Shown: positions 36,407-45,292 of the stretch, piece by piece
How the letters are laid out: each line of letters starts with the position of its first letter
Position numbering within the stretch: position 1 is the first letter of the stretch
Assembly: GCA_035651815.1 (NCBI GenBank)
Contig: DASRFB010000130.1
Span: forward strand, 1-64,000
DNA: 64,000 bases
Reading direction: 5' to 3'
DNA from: VBDM01 sp035651815
GTDB lineage: Bacteria > Pseudomonadota > Gammaproteobacteria > Burkholderiales > SG8-39
The notes under the pieces: model-generated
Told to the model about the DNA's origin: nothing
The model's database searches: none
The model's input: the letters and a program-made list of their open reading frames with translations, nothing else
Made by a program: the position numbers and the translations under genes

Positions 36407-37554
36407 CGGCCGCTCTTGATGTCCGTCCACGGTGAGCCGCCCGCCGGCACGGCGTAGCGAGCGATCGCGCGCTCGTCGAAGTCGAAGCCGAGTCCGGGCG
36501 TGCGCGGCAGTACCAGCATGCCGCGGCGTTGCTCGAGCTGCGTGTCGATGAGCGCACGGAAGTTGAGCACCTGGTCGTCCGGGAAGAACTCGACGTAGCG
36601 CGCGTTCGGGGTCGCGGCCACGAGGTGAGCGTGCAGGTCGTGAAACCAGTGCGGACATAGCGTGACGTTATAGCTCGCCGCCGTCGCGGCGATACGCTTC
36701 CACTCGGAGATGCCCCCGCACACGAGCGCATCGGTCTGCAGGATCGCGGCGGCACCTTTATCCAGAATCTCCTTGAAGTGCCAGCGCCCGGTGCCGATCT
36801 CCCCCGTGGCGACGGGGACGCGCGTCAGCTTCGTCAGCCGGGCGTGGTTTTCGATGTCATCCGGGAAAAACGGCTCCTCGATCCAGTACGGGTCGTAGAG
36901 CTCGAAGCGCCGCATGTATTGCATCGCGGTCGGAAGATCGTGCCAGGCATTGTTGGCGTCGAGCATAAGCTCGACGTCGGGACCGATGGCCTCGCGCGCG
37001 GCCTTCACGCGTGCCTCCTCTTCGCTCGGCGAAAGACGCCCCACCTTCATTTTCACCGCGCGAAAGCCCTGCTTCACGTAGCCGGCCATCTCGGCACCGA
37101 GCTTCGTCGGCGTCTTGCCTTCCAGGTAGTAGCCGCCGCTCGCGTAGGCGGGAACCTCCTCCATGACCGCCGCTCCGAGGTACTGGTATAGCGGCAGCCG
37201 TGCCGTTCGCGCGTTGAGATCCCACAAGGCGCAATCGAGAATCGAGATCGCGCGCGTCACGCTCCCCGCACGTCCCTGCAGCAGCGACTCCTGGAACATG
37301 CGCTGCCACAGTCCTTCCACCCGCAAACTGTCCTCGCCGATCAGGAGCGGCGCGAGGAGCTGTTCTACCGCGTGCGCGACCAGCGTGCCGCCCGACGAGC
37401 CGGCGTAGCAGAAGCCGATCCCGTGGACACCATCGCTCGAGCGCACCTTGACCAGGCCGTAGTCCCTAGCGGAAACGGTGCGCGTGGCGAAGCTGGTGAC
37501 ATGGTGCAGCGGGACTCGGACGGTGGCGACGGAAATGGAAGCGATCTTGGGCAT
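36403..37554 (-). CDS. Mandelate racemase/muconate lactonizing enzyme family protein
   Basis: A 383-residue enolase-superfamily enzyme acting on carboxylate substrates through proton abstraction. The barrel carries the K-x-K pair in AVKMKVG, metal ligands in LMLDANNAW, WIEEPF and VATGEIG, an Asp in ILQTDALVCGG and a His in CPHWFHDLHAHL; the His-Asp dyad points to the mandelate racemase subgroup, such as sugar-acid dehydratases. The exact substrate is not evident. It stands alone, with a GC-rich hairpin in its 5' leader. Confidence 0.87.
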   Translation of the reverse strand: MPKIASISVATVRVPLHHVTSFATRTVSARDYGLVKVRSSDGVHGIGFCYAGSSGGTLVAHAVEQLLAPLLIGEDSLRVEGLWQRMFQESLLQGRAGSVTRAISILDCALWDLNARTARLPLYQYLGAAVMEEVPAYASGGYYLEGKTPTKLGAEMAGYVKQGFRAVKMKVGRLSPSEEEARVKAAREAIGPDVELMLDANNAWHDLPTAMQYMRRFELYDPYWIEEPFFPDDIENHARLTKLTRVPVATGEIGTGRWHFKEILDKGAAAILQTDALVCGGISEWKRIAATAASYNVTLCPHWFHDLHAHLVAATPNARYVEFFPDDQVLNFRALIDTQLEQRRGMLVLPRTPGLGFDFDERAIARYAVPAGGSPWTDIKSGR

Positions 37555-37581
37555 GGAGGCGACGAACCGCAGATAAGCCGT

Positions 37582-37601
37582 CCGTCCCCGGGCGGGGACG
37601 G
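37582..37601. other. Perfect 8-base hairpin between two divergent genes
   Basis: CCGTCCCC and GGGGACGG flank a 4-base loop, 28 bases upstream of the minus-strand enolase-family start. There is no T-run on either side, so it does not look like a terminator; it may be an operator or a leader structure. Confidence 0.45.
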
Positions 37602-37721
37602 CGAGCGGGCGATTATGTTGACGCCGGCTTCGGGTGTCAATCGGGCGATTGATCCTATAATCCCGCTGATCTATCGCGCCGGCGCCGGTCCGCCCGGCGC
37701 CTTTTCACCCGGAACGATCCC

Positions 37722-39593
37722 GTGAACGTTCTCTACGAGGAAGACGGCTCATTCAAGGCCGGCACGGTGCTCGCAGACGGCGATACGTCGCTCCAGATCG
37801 AGGCGCCCCACGGGAAACGCGCGAAGATCAAGGCGAAGGACGTGCTGATCCGGTTCGACGATCCCTCTGCGGCCGAGGTGCTCGCTCAAGCCGAGCGTCT
37901 CGCCCGCGACGTCGATCTCGATTTCCTATGGCAATGCTGCGGAAGCGACGAATTCGGCTTTGCCGGACTAGCGCGCGACTACTACGGCAAGCAGCCTTCG
38001 CCCGCGGAGGCCGCGGCCATCCTGCTCAAGCTGCACTCGGCGCCGATGTACTTCTATCGCAAAGGCCGCGGACGCTATCGCGCGGCCCCGCCCGAGACGC
38101 TGCGCGCTGCTCTCGCCGGAATCGAGAAGCGCAAGCAGCGCGAGCTGCAGATCGAGCAGTGGAGCGAGCGCCTCGTGCAAGGCGAGCTGCCCGAAGAGAT
38201 GAGGCCGATCCTCGACGAGCTTCTCTACCAGCCCGACCGCAACCGACCCGGGACCCAGGCGCTCGAGCGCGCCTGTGAGCGGACCGGCGTCACGCCGGCG
38301 AAGCTTCTGCAGCGCGCCGGAGCGCTTCCGCCGAGCGAGGAGTACCACCTGAACCGGTTCCTGCGCGAGCATTTTCCGGACGGCATGGACTTCCCCGAGG
38401 GGCCCGAGCTCATCGAGCCCGTGGACTTGCCGCAGGCGGCCGCGAGCGCGATCAGCCTCGACGATCAGAGCACGACCGAGATCGACGACGCCTTCTCGCT
38501 GACGGAGACGGCGGACGGGCGGTTGCGCATCGGTATCCACATCGCGGCGCCGGGCCTGGGCTTCGCACCCGGGTCGCCCATCGATGTCGCGGCACGCGCG
38601 CGGCTCTCGACGGTCTACATGCCCGGCGGCAAGATCACGATGCTGCCACCGTCCGTGATCGAGAAGTTCACGCTGACCGAAGGCCGAGTGCGGCCTGCGC
38701 TCTCGCTTTACCTCGACGTACGTCCGGACACGATGGCGGTCGAGAACCGGCATACCCGTGTGGACCTCGTGCGCATCGCGGCGAATCTCCGGCATCAAGC
38801 GGTCGCGTCGCTCGATGACGCGTTCGCGGCCGGCAACATTCCGAAGGGCGTGCCCTACGCGCGCGAGCTGCACGTGCTATGGCAGGTCGCGCAGGCCCTG
38901 GAGGCGTCGCGCGGCAAGTCGTCGGCCATGCCCGACCGTCCCGATTACGTGTTCCGGGTGGAAAACGGCCGGGTCAGCATCGAGCAGCGCCGACGCGGGA
39001 CGCCCCTCGACAAGCTGGTGGCCGAGCTGATGATCGCCGCGAACAGCGTCTGGGGCAAGCTGCTCGACGACCATGGCGTCGCGGCGATCTACCGGGTGCA
39101 ATCGGGTGGAAGAGTGCGCATGACGACGTCGGCCGAAGCCCACCAGGCGCTCGGGACCAGCCATTATGCGTGGTCGACGTCCCCGCTTCGCCGCTATGTC
39201 GATCTTGTGAACCAATGGCAGCTGATCGCGCTCCTGCGTCGCGAGGCGGCCCCGTTCGGACGGAATTCCGACCTCATGCTCTCGGCGGTCCACGACTTCG
39301 AGGCGACCTACGCCGCGTACGACGAATTCCAGGGCCGGATGGAGCGCTACTGGTCGCTGCGCTGGCTGCTTCAGGAGCAGGTTCATTCGGCGGCGGGCGA
39401 GGTGGTGCGCGAGAACCTCGTCAAGCTCGATGCCTTGCCCTTGGTCGCGAAGGTTCCCTCGCTGCCGCCCCTGTCGCCGGGGGTACGGGTCGAGCTCGAG
39501 GTGAGGGATGTGGACCTCGTCGACCTGACCGTCGAATGTCGCTTTGTGCGCGTCCTGCAGGCGGCGGCCGCCGAATCTCCGGCCTCCTCCTGA
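37722..39593 (+). CDS. RNase II/RNase R family ribonuclease (RNB domain)
   Basis: A 623-residue exoribonuclease-like protein. The RNB catalytic domain covers about 235-540 with the metal-binding SLDDQSTTEIDDAFSL and the downstream MTTSAEAHQALGTSHYAW and PLRRYVDLVNQWQ. The N-terminal part has a short SH3- or cold-shock-like module instead of the full OB array of RNase R, and the tail lacks a long S1 domain. The length and the position before tonB match a betaproteobacterial VacB-like family. The start is GTG at 37722. A TATAAT at 37656-37661 lies 60 bases upstream. Confidence 0.9.
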   Translation: MNVLYEEDGSFKAGTVLADGDTSLQIEAPHGKRAKIKAKDVLIRFDDPSAAEVLAQAERLARDVDLDFLWQCCGSDEFGFAGLARDYYGKQPSPAEAAAILLKLHSAPMYFYRKGRGRYRAAPPETLRAALAGIEKRKQRELQIEQWSERLVQGELPEEMRPILDELLYQPDRNRPGTQALERACERTGVTPAKLLQRAGALPPSEEYHLNRFLREHFPDGMDFPEGPELIEPVDLPQAAASAISLDDQSTTEIDDAFSLTETADGRLRIGIHIAAPGLGFAPGSPIDVAARARLSTVYMPGGKITMLPPSVIEKFTLTEGRVRPALSLYLDVRPDTMAVENRHTRVDLVRIAANLRHQAVASLDDAFAAGNIPKGVPYARELHVLWQVAQALEASRGKSSAMPDRPDYVFRVENGRVSIEQRRRGTPLDKLVAELMIAANSVWGKLLDDHGVAAIYRVQSGGRVRMTTSAEAHQALGTSHYAWSTSPLRRYVDLVNQWQLIALLRREAAPFGRNSDLMLSAVHDFEATYAAYDEFQGRMERYWSLRWLLQEQVHSAAGEVVRENLVKLDALPLVAKVPSLPPLSPGVRVELEVRDVDLVDLTVECRFVRVLQAAAAESPASS

Positions 39594-39620
39594 GACAAAA
39601 CTGTAAATGCAGCATAGAAT
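39592..39620 (+). promoter_or_regulatory. Candidate sigma-70 promoter of tonB
   Basis: GAGACA (39592-39597) and TAGAAT (39615-39620) are spaced by 17 bases, in the AT-rich gap between the RNB gene and tonB, 30 bases before the tonB ATG. Confidence 0.5.
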
Positions 39621-39650
39621 ACACTGATTAGAAAGGGCTTTGACCTGTCG

Positions 39651-40556
39651 ATGTCGAGGCTAGAACGCGTGTTCCGAGAGTCGTCCTGGCTGGCGCCGCT
39701 CGCCGGGCTCGACCCCGCCTCGCGCACGCTCGCGATAGCCGTCACCCTTTCGGTCCTGCTCCACGGCGTCGTGCTGTCGATACGGTTCGGGTTTCCCGAC
39801 CCCCGCCACCCTCCGGCAACGCAGCTCGACGTCGTGCTCGTGAACTCCAAGACACGCTCGGCGCCCGTGAAGGCCGATGTGCAGGCCCAGGCGAATCTCG
39901 ATGGCGGCGGAAATATCGATGAGAAGCGACGCGCCAAGACGCCTTTGCCGGTTCTCCAGCGCAATCAGCGCGGACACGACTTGACGCAGGCCAGCCGCCG
40001 GGTGGATGAGCTCGAGGCGCGGCAACGCCAGCTGCTGTCGCAGCTCAAAGCCTCGGACAAGCCCGCGGCGCAGGACTCGCGACCGGAGCAAACGCACGAT
40101 CCCGTGCCGCGGCCGAGCGGCATCGAGCTCGCCAGCAGCGCGCTGATGATCGCACGCATGGAGGCGCAGATCTCGCGCGAGATCGAGGAATACAACCAGC
40201 GGCCGCGCCGCCAGTTCGTCGGCGCACGAGCCGCCGAGGCGCGCTTCGCGCTCTATGTCGAGCACTGGCGCCAGAAGGTCGAGGCGATCGGCAACCTCAA
40301 CTATCCCGAGGGCGCGCGCGGCAGGATCTATGGGAGCCTGCGTTTGACCGTCTCGATCAACGCCGACGGGTCGGTCGCCGGCGTGGACCTCGAGCGATCC
40401 TCGGGCTTCAAGATCCTCGACGCCGCGGCGGAGCGGATCGTCACGCTCGCCGCGCCGTACGCCAAGTTTCCGCCCGACATCCGCCGGGACACCGACGTCC
40501 TGGTGATCACGCGCACCTGGCACTTCGCGCCCGGGGACCGCGTCTTCAGCGACTAG
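39651..40556 (+). CDS. tonB: TonB family energy transducer
   Basis: A 301-residue protein anchored in the inner membrane by a helix at about 25-44. A long charged and partly coiled periplasmic spacer (about 50-210) leads to the TonB C-terminal domain at 215-298, with LNYPEGARGRIYG and the family beta strands. It would couple proton motive force to outer-membrane receptors. No exbB or exbD is nearby. It is followed after 12 bases by mtgA. Confidence 0.88.
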   Translation: MSRLERVFRESSWLAPLAGLDPASRTLAIAVTLSVLLHGVVLSIRFGFPDPRHPPATQLDVVLVNSKTRSAPVKADVQAQANLDGGGNIDEKRRAKTPLPVLQRNQRGHDLTQASRRVDELEARQRQLLSQLKASDKPAAQDSRPEQTHDPVPRPSGIELASSALMIARMEAQISREIEEYNQRPRRQFVGARAAEARFALYVEHWRQKVEAIGNLNYPEGARGRIYGSLRLTVSINADGSVAGVDLERSSGFKILDAAAERIVTLAAPYAKFPPDIRRDTDVLVITRTWHFAPGDRVFSD

Positions 40557-40568
40557 GGGGCCGTTCCC

Positions 40569-41273
40569 ATGAGGGCACGGGCTCGCTTGTGGAAGTACAT
40601 CGCATACCCGCTGTGCACCCTCCTCGTCGCGTTCGGGCTCGTGCAGCTGTGGTTTCTCGCTGAGGTGCTGTACTGGAGGGACCACAACGCCGGCATGACG
40701 CGGTTCATGGAGCTGCGTCTCGAAGCCATGCGGGACGCCGACCGCAAGGCGAGGCTGCAGCACCGCTGGGTCGACTACCCGCGCATCTCGATCCATCTCA
40801 AGCGGGCGATCATCGCCGCGGAGGACGCGAAGTTCATCGATCACGAGGGGTTCGACTGGGAGGGCATCGAGCGGGCCATCGAGAAGAACCAGAGGCGCGG
40901 GCGCTACGTGGCGGGCGGCTCCACCATCAGTCAGCAGCTCGCCAAGAACCTCTTTCTGTCCGGCGAGCGCAGCCTCCTGCGCAAAATGCAGGAGGCCATC
41001 ATCACGGCGGAGCTCGAGGCCTTCCTCACCAAGCGCAGGATCTTCGAGATCTATCTCAACGTGGTGGAGTGGGCCGACGGAGTGTTCGGCGCCGAAGCGG
41101 CCGCGGAGCATTATTTCGGCGTCAGCGCGTCGGCCTTGAATGCCGAGCAGGCCGCGCGGCTCGCGGCGATGTTGCCGCGGCCGCGCTATTACGACCGCCA
41201 CCGCGATTCGCCCTATCTGTCGCAATACGCCGTCACGATACGCAGCCGCATGGAGTACGTGCAGGTACCGTGA
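40569..41273 (+). CDS. mtgA: Monofunctional peptidoglycan glycosyltransferase
   Basis: Polymerises lipid II into glycan strands in the inner membrane. The 234 residues contain a membrane anchor (about 12-32) and the GT51 motifs EDAKFIDHEGFDW (catalytic Glu), GGSTISQQLAKNLFL, LTKRRIFEIYLN and EQAARLAAMLPRPRYY. It has no transpeptidase domain. It is translated directly after tonB. Confidence 0.96.
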   Translation: MRARARLWKYIAYPLCTLLVAFGLVQLWFLAEVLYWRDHNAGMTRFMELRLEAMRDADRKARLQHRWVDYPRISIHLKRAIIAAEDAKFIDHEGFDWEGIERAIEKNQRRGRYVAGGSTISQQLAKNLFLSGERSLLRKMQEAIITAELEAFLTKRRIFEIYLNVVEWADGVFGAEAAAEHYFGVSASALNAEQAARLAAMLPRPRYYDRHRDSPYLSQYAVTIRSRMEYVQVP

Positions 41274-41412
41274 CCGGCCTGGGCCGGCCCGACGACCGGT
41301 CCCGAGCTTTCGGCCGCCTTGGCCCGCTGCTACAATCGCCGCAGCCCGCGCGCGGCGGGTCCGGTGCCTGCGCGAGGCTCCGATCCACCATGTCGATACG
41401 CCACCTGGGCGA

Positions 41413-42858
41413 ATGAGCGAGGCCCTCAGCCCGAAGAAGGATCTGGAGGACGTCCAGGCGGATGTGCGCGAAGTGCAGGAGCTGCTGCGCCGGCACCGCC
41501 TGGTCGAGACCGCGGCCGAGCGCTCGCAGATGCCGAAGCACGAGCTCGTCGAATCGGCCGTGCACAAGCAGAATCTCGCGCGTCTGCGCGCGAAGCTCGA
41601 TGTCATGCATCCGGCCGACATCGCGTACGTCCTCGAATCCCTGCCGCTCGGCGACCGTCTCGCCGTATGGAGCCTGGTCAAGGCCGAGCGCGACGGCGAG
41701 ATCCTGCTCGAGGTCTCCGACGCGGTGCGCGAGACCCTCATCCGCAGCATGGACTCCGAAGAGCTGGTCGCCGCGGCCGAGCAGCTGGAGGCCGACGAGA
41801 TCGCCGACCTCGCCCCAGACCTGCCGCGCGACGTCATCCAGGACGTGTTCCAGGCGTTGCCGATCGAGGAGCGCGAGCAGCTGCGGGCGGCGATGTCCTA
41901 TCCCGAGGACGCCGTCGGCGCGCTCATGGACTTCGAGGTCGTCAGCGTGCGCGAGGCGGTCACGATGGAAGCGGTGACGCGCTACCTGCGTCGCTTCGAC
42001 CGGCTGCCCAACCATACGGACCAGCTGTTCGTCGTCGACCGGGACGAGCGGCTCAAAGGCGTGCTTCCGCTTTCGACTCTGATCGTGTCGGACCTCGATC
42101 GCACGGTCGAGCAGGTCATGGCGCGCGACATGGTGACGGTCCATCCCGACGACAAGGCGCAGGACGCGGCCAACGCATTCCAGCGCTACGACCTCGTGTC
42201 CGCCGCCGTCGTCGACCCGAGCGGCAAGCTCCTGGGCCGTGTCACCGTCGACAAGGTCGTCGACTTCGTTCGCACCCGGACCGAGTCCGAGCTCCTCACG
42301 CAGGCGGGCCTGCGCGAGGAGGAAGACATCTTCTCGTCGGTGTGGGCCAGCGTACGCAACCGCTGGTCCTGGCTGGCGATCAACCTGATCACCGCGTTCA
42401 TCGCTTCGCGCGTCATCGGCGCCTTCGAGGGATCGATCGAGAAGCTCGTGGCGCTGGCCGCGCTGATGCCGATCGTCGCGGGCATCGGGGGCAACTCGGG
42501 CAACCAGACGATCACGATGATCGTGCGCGGCATCGCGCTCGGGCAGGTGCAGAACGATCACGGCCGCAAGCTGCTGGCGAAGGAGCTGGGCGTTTCGCTC
42601 GCGAACGGCCTGATCTGGGGCGGAATGCTGGGGTTGATCGCGTACTGGCTCTACCACAAAGTGTCGCTCGGCCTGGTGATGACGGCGGCGATGACTCTCA
42701 ATCTGCTGCTCGCGGCCAGCGCGGGCGTCCTCATTCCCCTGACGATGCTGCGGCTCGGCCGCGATCCGGCGCTCGGGTCGAGCGTGCTGATCACGGCCAT
42801 CACGGACAGCGGGGGATTCTTCATCTTTCTCGGGCTCGCAACGCTGTTCCTGGTCTAG
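41413..42858 (+). CDS. mgtE: Magnesium transporter MgtE
   Basis: Magnesium channel of 481 residues. An N-terminal superhelical MgtE-N domain (about 45-150), two CBS domains (about 165-280) and five transmembrane helices (about 315-480) follow the family order. The pore motif GGNSGNQTITMIVRG and the ending SGGFFIFLGLATLFL are intact. A -10-like TACAAT at 41332-41337 lies in the 139-base gap after mtgA. The ATG at 41413 is the first that fits the family; the frame is open further upstream. Confidence 0.95.
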   Translation: MSEALSPKKDLEDVQADVREVQELLRRHRLVETAAERSQMPKHELVESAVHKQNLARLRAKLDVMHPADIAYVLESLPLGDRLAVWSLVKAERDGEILLEVSDAVRETLIRSMDSEELVAAAEQLEADEIADLAPDLPRDVIQDVFQALPIEEREQLRAAMSYPEDAVGALMDFEVVSVREAVTMEAVTRYLRRFDRLPNHTDQLFVVDRDERLKGVLPLSTLIVSDLDRTVEQVMARDMVTVHPDDKAQDAANAFQRYDLVSAAVVDPSGKLLGRVTVDKVVDFVRTRTESELLTQAGLREEEDIFSSVWASVRNRWSWLAINLITAFIASRVIGAFEGSIEKLVALAALMPIVAGIGGNSGNQTITMIVRGIALGQVQNDHGRKLLAKELGVSLANGLIWGGMLGLIAYWLYHKVSLGLVMTAAMTLNLLLAASAGVLIPLTMLRLGRDPALGSSVLITAITDSGGFFIFLGLATLFLV

Positions 42859-42884
42859 CGGGCCACAGTTCGGAGGTGCGCGCC

Positions 42885-43307
42885 ATGGCGATATTGCGGG
42901 AGTTTCGGGAGTTCGCGGTGCGAGGTAACGTCGTCGATCTGGCCGTGGGCGTCGTGATCGGCGCCGCGTTCGGGAAGATCGTCGACTCGCTGGTGAAGGA
43001 CGTGATCATGCCGCCCGTCGGGCTCGCGCTCGGGAAGACCGATTTCACCAATCTCTTCGTCGTTCTCAAGCACGGGGTGCAGCCCGGTCCCTACCCGACG
43101 CTGGAGGCGGCGCAGAAGGCGGGCGCTGTGACGCTCAATCTCGGCGTGTTCCTGAACACGGTGGTGTCGTTCGTCATCGTCGCGTTCGCGATCTTCCTGT
43201 TGGTGAAGCTCGTGAACCGACTGAAGCGCGAACACGAGGCGGGGCCGAAGGAGCCGCCCGAGGATGTCAAACTGCTGCGCGAGATACGCGACGCGCTGAA
43301 GAAGTAG
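42885..43307 (+). CDS. mscL: Large-conductance mechanosensitive channel MscL
   Basis: Pentameric inner-membrane channel that releases solutes on osmotic downshock. The 140 residues begin MAILREFREFAVRGNVVDLA, with the first pore helix DLAVGVVIGAAFGKIVDSL, a periplasmic loop, a second helix VVSFVIVAFAIFLLVKL and the C-terminal bundle. A strong GGAGGT ribosome site precedes the ATG. It converges on hemL, 11 bases away. Confidence 0.96.
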   Translation: MAILREFREFAVRGNVVDLAVGVVIGAAFGKIVDSLVKDVIMPPVGLALGKTDFTNLFVVLKHGVQPGPYPTLEAAQKAGAVTLNLGVFLNTVVSFVIVAFAIFLLVKLVNRLKREHEAGPKEPPEDVKLLREIRDALKK

Positions 43308-43318
43308 GGACGGACCGG

Positions 43319-44608
43319 CTAGCCGCGGGCGAGCGCCGCGAACGCGGCATCGGCGGCGGCGAGCGTCTCCTCGATGTCGGCGCGTGTATGCGCGGAGGAC
43401 ACGAATCCCGCCTCGTACGCCGAGGGCGCGAAATAGATTCCGCGCGCCAGCATCTCGTGGAAAAACCGCGTGAACGCGGACTTGTCGCACTGCATGACCT
43501 CGCCGTAGCTCGCAGGCGGTGCCGAGCGGAAGTACATCCCGAACATCGCGCCGACGTTCTGCGCGCAGAAGACGATTCCGCGCGCGCGGGCCGCGGCGGT
43601 AAGGCCCTGCACCAGGTGCAGCGTCTCCGCGCTCACGCGCTCGAAGAATCCGGGCGCGCGCACGATCTCCAGCGTCGCCAGGCCGGCGGCGACGGCGACC
43701 GGGCTTCCCGAGAGCGTTCCGGCTTGATACACGGGGCCGAGCGGCGCGAGCCGCTCCATGATCTCGCGGCGGCCTCCCAACGCGCCGACCGGCATACCGC
43801 CACCGATCACCTTGCCTAGCGTGGTCAAGTCCGGACGCACGCCGAAGCGCGCCTGCGCGCCCCCCAACGCGACGCGAAAGCCCGTCATCACTTCGTCGAA
43901 GATGAGGACCGATCCGTGCTCGCTGCAAAGGCGCCGCGCGGTCTCCAGGAAATCGCGATCCGGCACGACGAGGTTCATGTTGCCGGCGATAGGCTCGACG
44001 ATAATCGCGGCGATCGCCTTGCCGCTGCGCTCGAACGCGCGCTTCAGCGCGTCGGCGTCGTTGTACGGCAGCACCAGGGTGCACGAGGCGATCTCGGAGG
44101 GCACGCCCGCCGAGTCGGGCGAGCCGAGGGTCAGCGCCCCAGAGCCCGCCTTCACGAGCAGGCTGTCGGCGTGCCCGTGATAGCACCCCTCGAATTTCAC
44201 CACCAGGCTGCGGCCCGTATAACCGCGCGCCAGCCGAAGCGCCGTCATGGTGGCCTCTGTCCCCGAGCTGACCAGGCGCACCAGCTCGAGCGTCGGCACG
44301 AGTTCCTTCAGCAGCTCCGCGAGCTGCACCTCGCGCTCGGTCGGCGCTCCGAACGACAGCCCGTCTCGGGCGGCCGCCTGCACCGCCTCGAGCACCGCCC
44401 GATGCGCGTGGCCCGCGATGAGCGGGCCCCACGAGCCTACGTAATCGATGTACGCCTTGCCATCGGCGTCCCAGACGCGCGAACCGGCGCCTCGCACGAG
44501 AAACGGCGGCGTGCCGCCGACACCGCGATACGCGCGAACCGGCGAGTTCACGCCCCCCGGAATCGCGGCGCGCGCTCGCTCGAACAGCGCTTCATTGCGC
44601 GATTTCAT
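43319..44608 (-). CDS. hemL: Glutamate-1-semialdehyde 2,1-aminomutase
   Basis: PLP enzyme that makes 5-aminolevulinate in the C5 heme pathway. The 429 residues carry GGVNSPVRAYRGVGG, GSWGPLIAGHAH, the PLP-contact SSGTEATMTALRLAR and the Schiff-base lysine in TTLGKVIGGGMPVGA. The ATG at 44608 overlaps the thiE stop as ATGA, so thiD-thiE-hemL form a coupled unit; this grouping is common in betaproteobacteria. Confidence 0.97.
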   Translation of the reverse strand: MKSRNEALFERARAAIPGGVNSPVRAYRGVGGTPPFLVRGAGSRVWDADGKAYIDYVGSWGPLIAGHAHRAVLEAVQAAARDGLSFGAPTEREVQLAELLKELVPTLELVRLVSSGTEATMTALRLARGYTGRSLVVKFEGCYHGHADSLLVKAGSGALTLGSPDSAGVPSEIASCTLVLPYNDADALKRAFERSGKAIAAIIVEPIAGNMNLVVPDRDFLETARRLCSEHGSVLIFDEVMTGFRVALGGAQARFGVRPDLTTLGKVIGGGMPVGALGGRREIMERLAPLGPVYQAGTLSGSPVAVAAGLATLEIVRAPGFFERVSAETLHLVQGLTAAARARGIVFCAQNVGAMFGMYFRSAPPASYGEVMQCDKSAFTRFFHEMLARGIYFAPSAYEAGFVSSAHTRADIEETLAAADAAFAALARG

Positions 44609-45279
44609 GTCACGATCGCGCAAAACTCGCGCGCCCGGGCCTCGATATCCGCCGCGCCGAACAGGGAGCTGATCACCGCTACTGCATCGGCGCCCGCTTC
44701 CCGAAGCGATGCCGCGTTCACGGGGGTGATGCCGCCGATCGCGACGATCGGCACGCGCAGCGCCGCCTTCGCCTGCGCGTAAAGACCGAGCGACGCGCGC
44801 GGCGCCGCCGGCTTGCGCGCGGTCGGGAACGCCGCCCCGAAGGCGACGTAGTCGGACCCCGCGGCGACCGCGGACCGCGCGAGCTCGAGGCTGTCGTAGC
44901 ACGAGGCGCCCAGCAGCTTTCCGGGCGCCAAACGGCGCCGCGCCTCGACGAGGTCGGCGTCGTCGCGCCCGAGGTGCACGCCGTCAGCGTCGAGCTCGAA
45001 GGCCAGCTCGAGGTCGTCATTGACGATCAGCGGAACGCGCGTACGACGGCAGAGCGCGAGCAACGAGACGATCTGTCGCCTGCGCAGCGCGGCGATCGCC
45101 GTCTTGTTCCTGTATTGCACGAGCCTGACGCCGCCGCGTATGCACCGCTCGACTTTGGCGGTGAGCAGGTCCGTATCCGGTTCGTCGGGCGTCACGGCGT
45201 AGAGCCCGCGCACGCGGGCGCTCGCGCCCGCCGCGCCGGGCGCGTCGCTCGGAAGAGGCGAGGACAGCGAGCTCGACAT
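44605..45279 (-). CDS. thiE: Thiamine phosphate synthase
   Basis: Joins HMP-pyrophosphate and thiazole phosphate to thiamine phosphate. The 224-residue barrel shows LVQYRNKTA, LIVNDDLELAFELDADGVHLG and VAIGGITPVNAASL. A 25-residue Ser/Ala-rich N-terminal tail precedes the conserved start RGLYAVTPDE. It follows thiD by 13 bases, so both thiamine genes are co-transcribed. Confidence 0.94.
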   Translation of the reverse strand: MSSSLSSPLPSDAPGAAGASARVRGLYAVTPDEPDTDLLTAKVERCIRGGVRLVQYRNKTAIAALRRRQIVSLLALCRRTRVPLIVNDDLELAFELDADGVHLGRDDADLVEARRRLAPGKLLGASCYDSLELARSAVAAGSDYVAFGAAFPTARKPAAPRASLGLYAQAKAALRVPIVAIGGITPVNAASLREAGADAVAVISSLFGAADIEARAREFCAIVT

Positions 45280-45292
45280 GCGACGCGCCGGC

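Noticed and set aside
37582..37601. Hairpin between the enolase-family and RNB genes as a terminator
   Set aside because: No U-tract on either strand, and both genes point away from it.
41274..41412. Longer MgtE N-terminus starting inside mtgA
   Set aside because: The upstream part is Arg/Ala-rich shadow sequence; the family alignment begins at the ATG at 41413.
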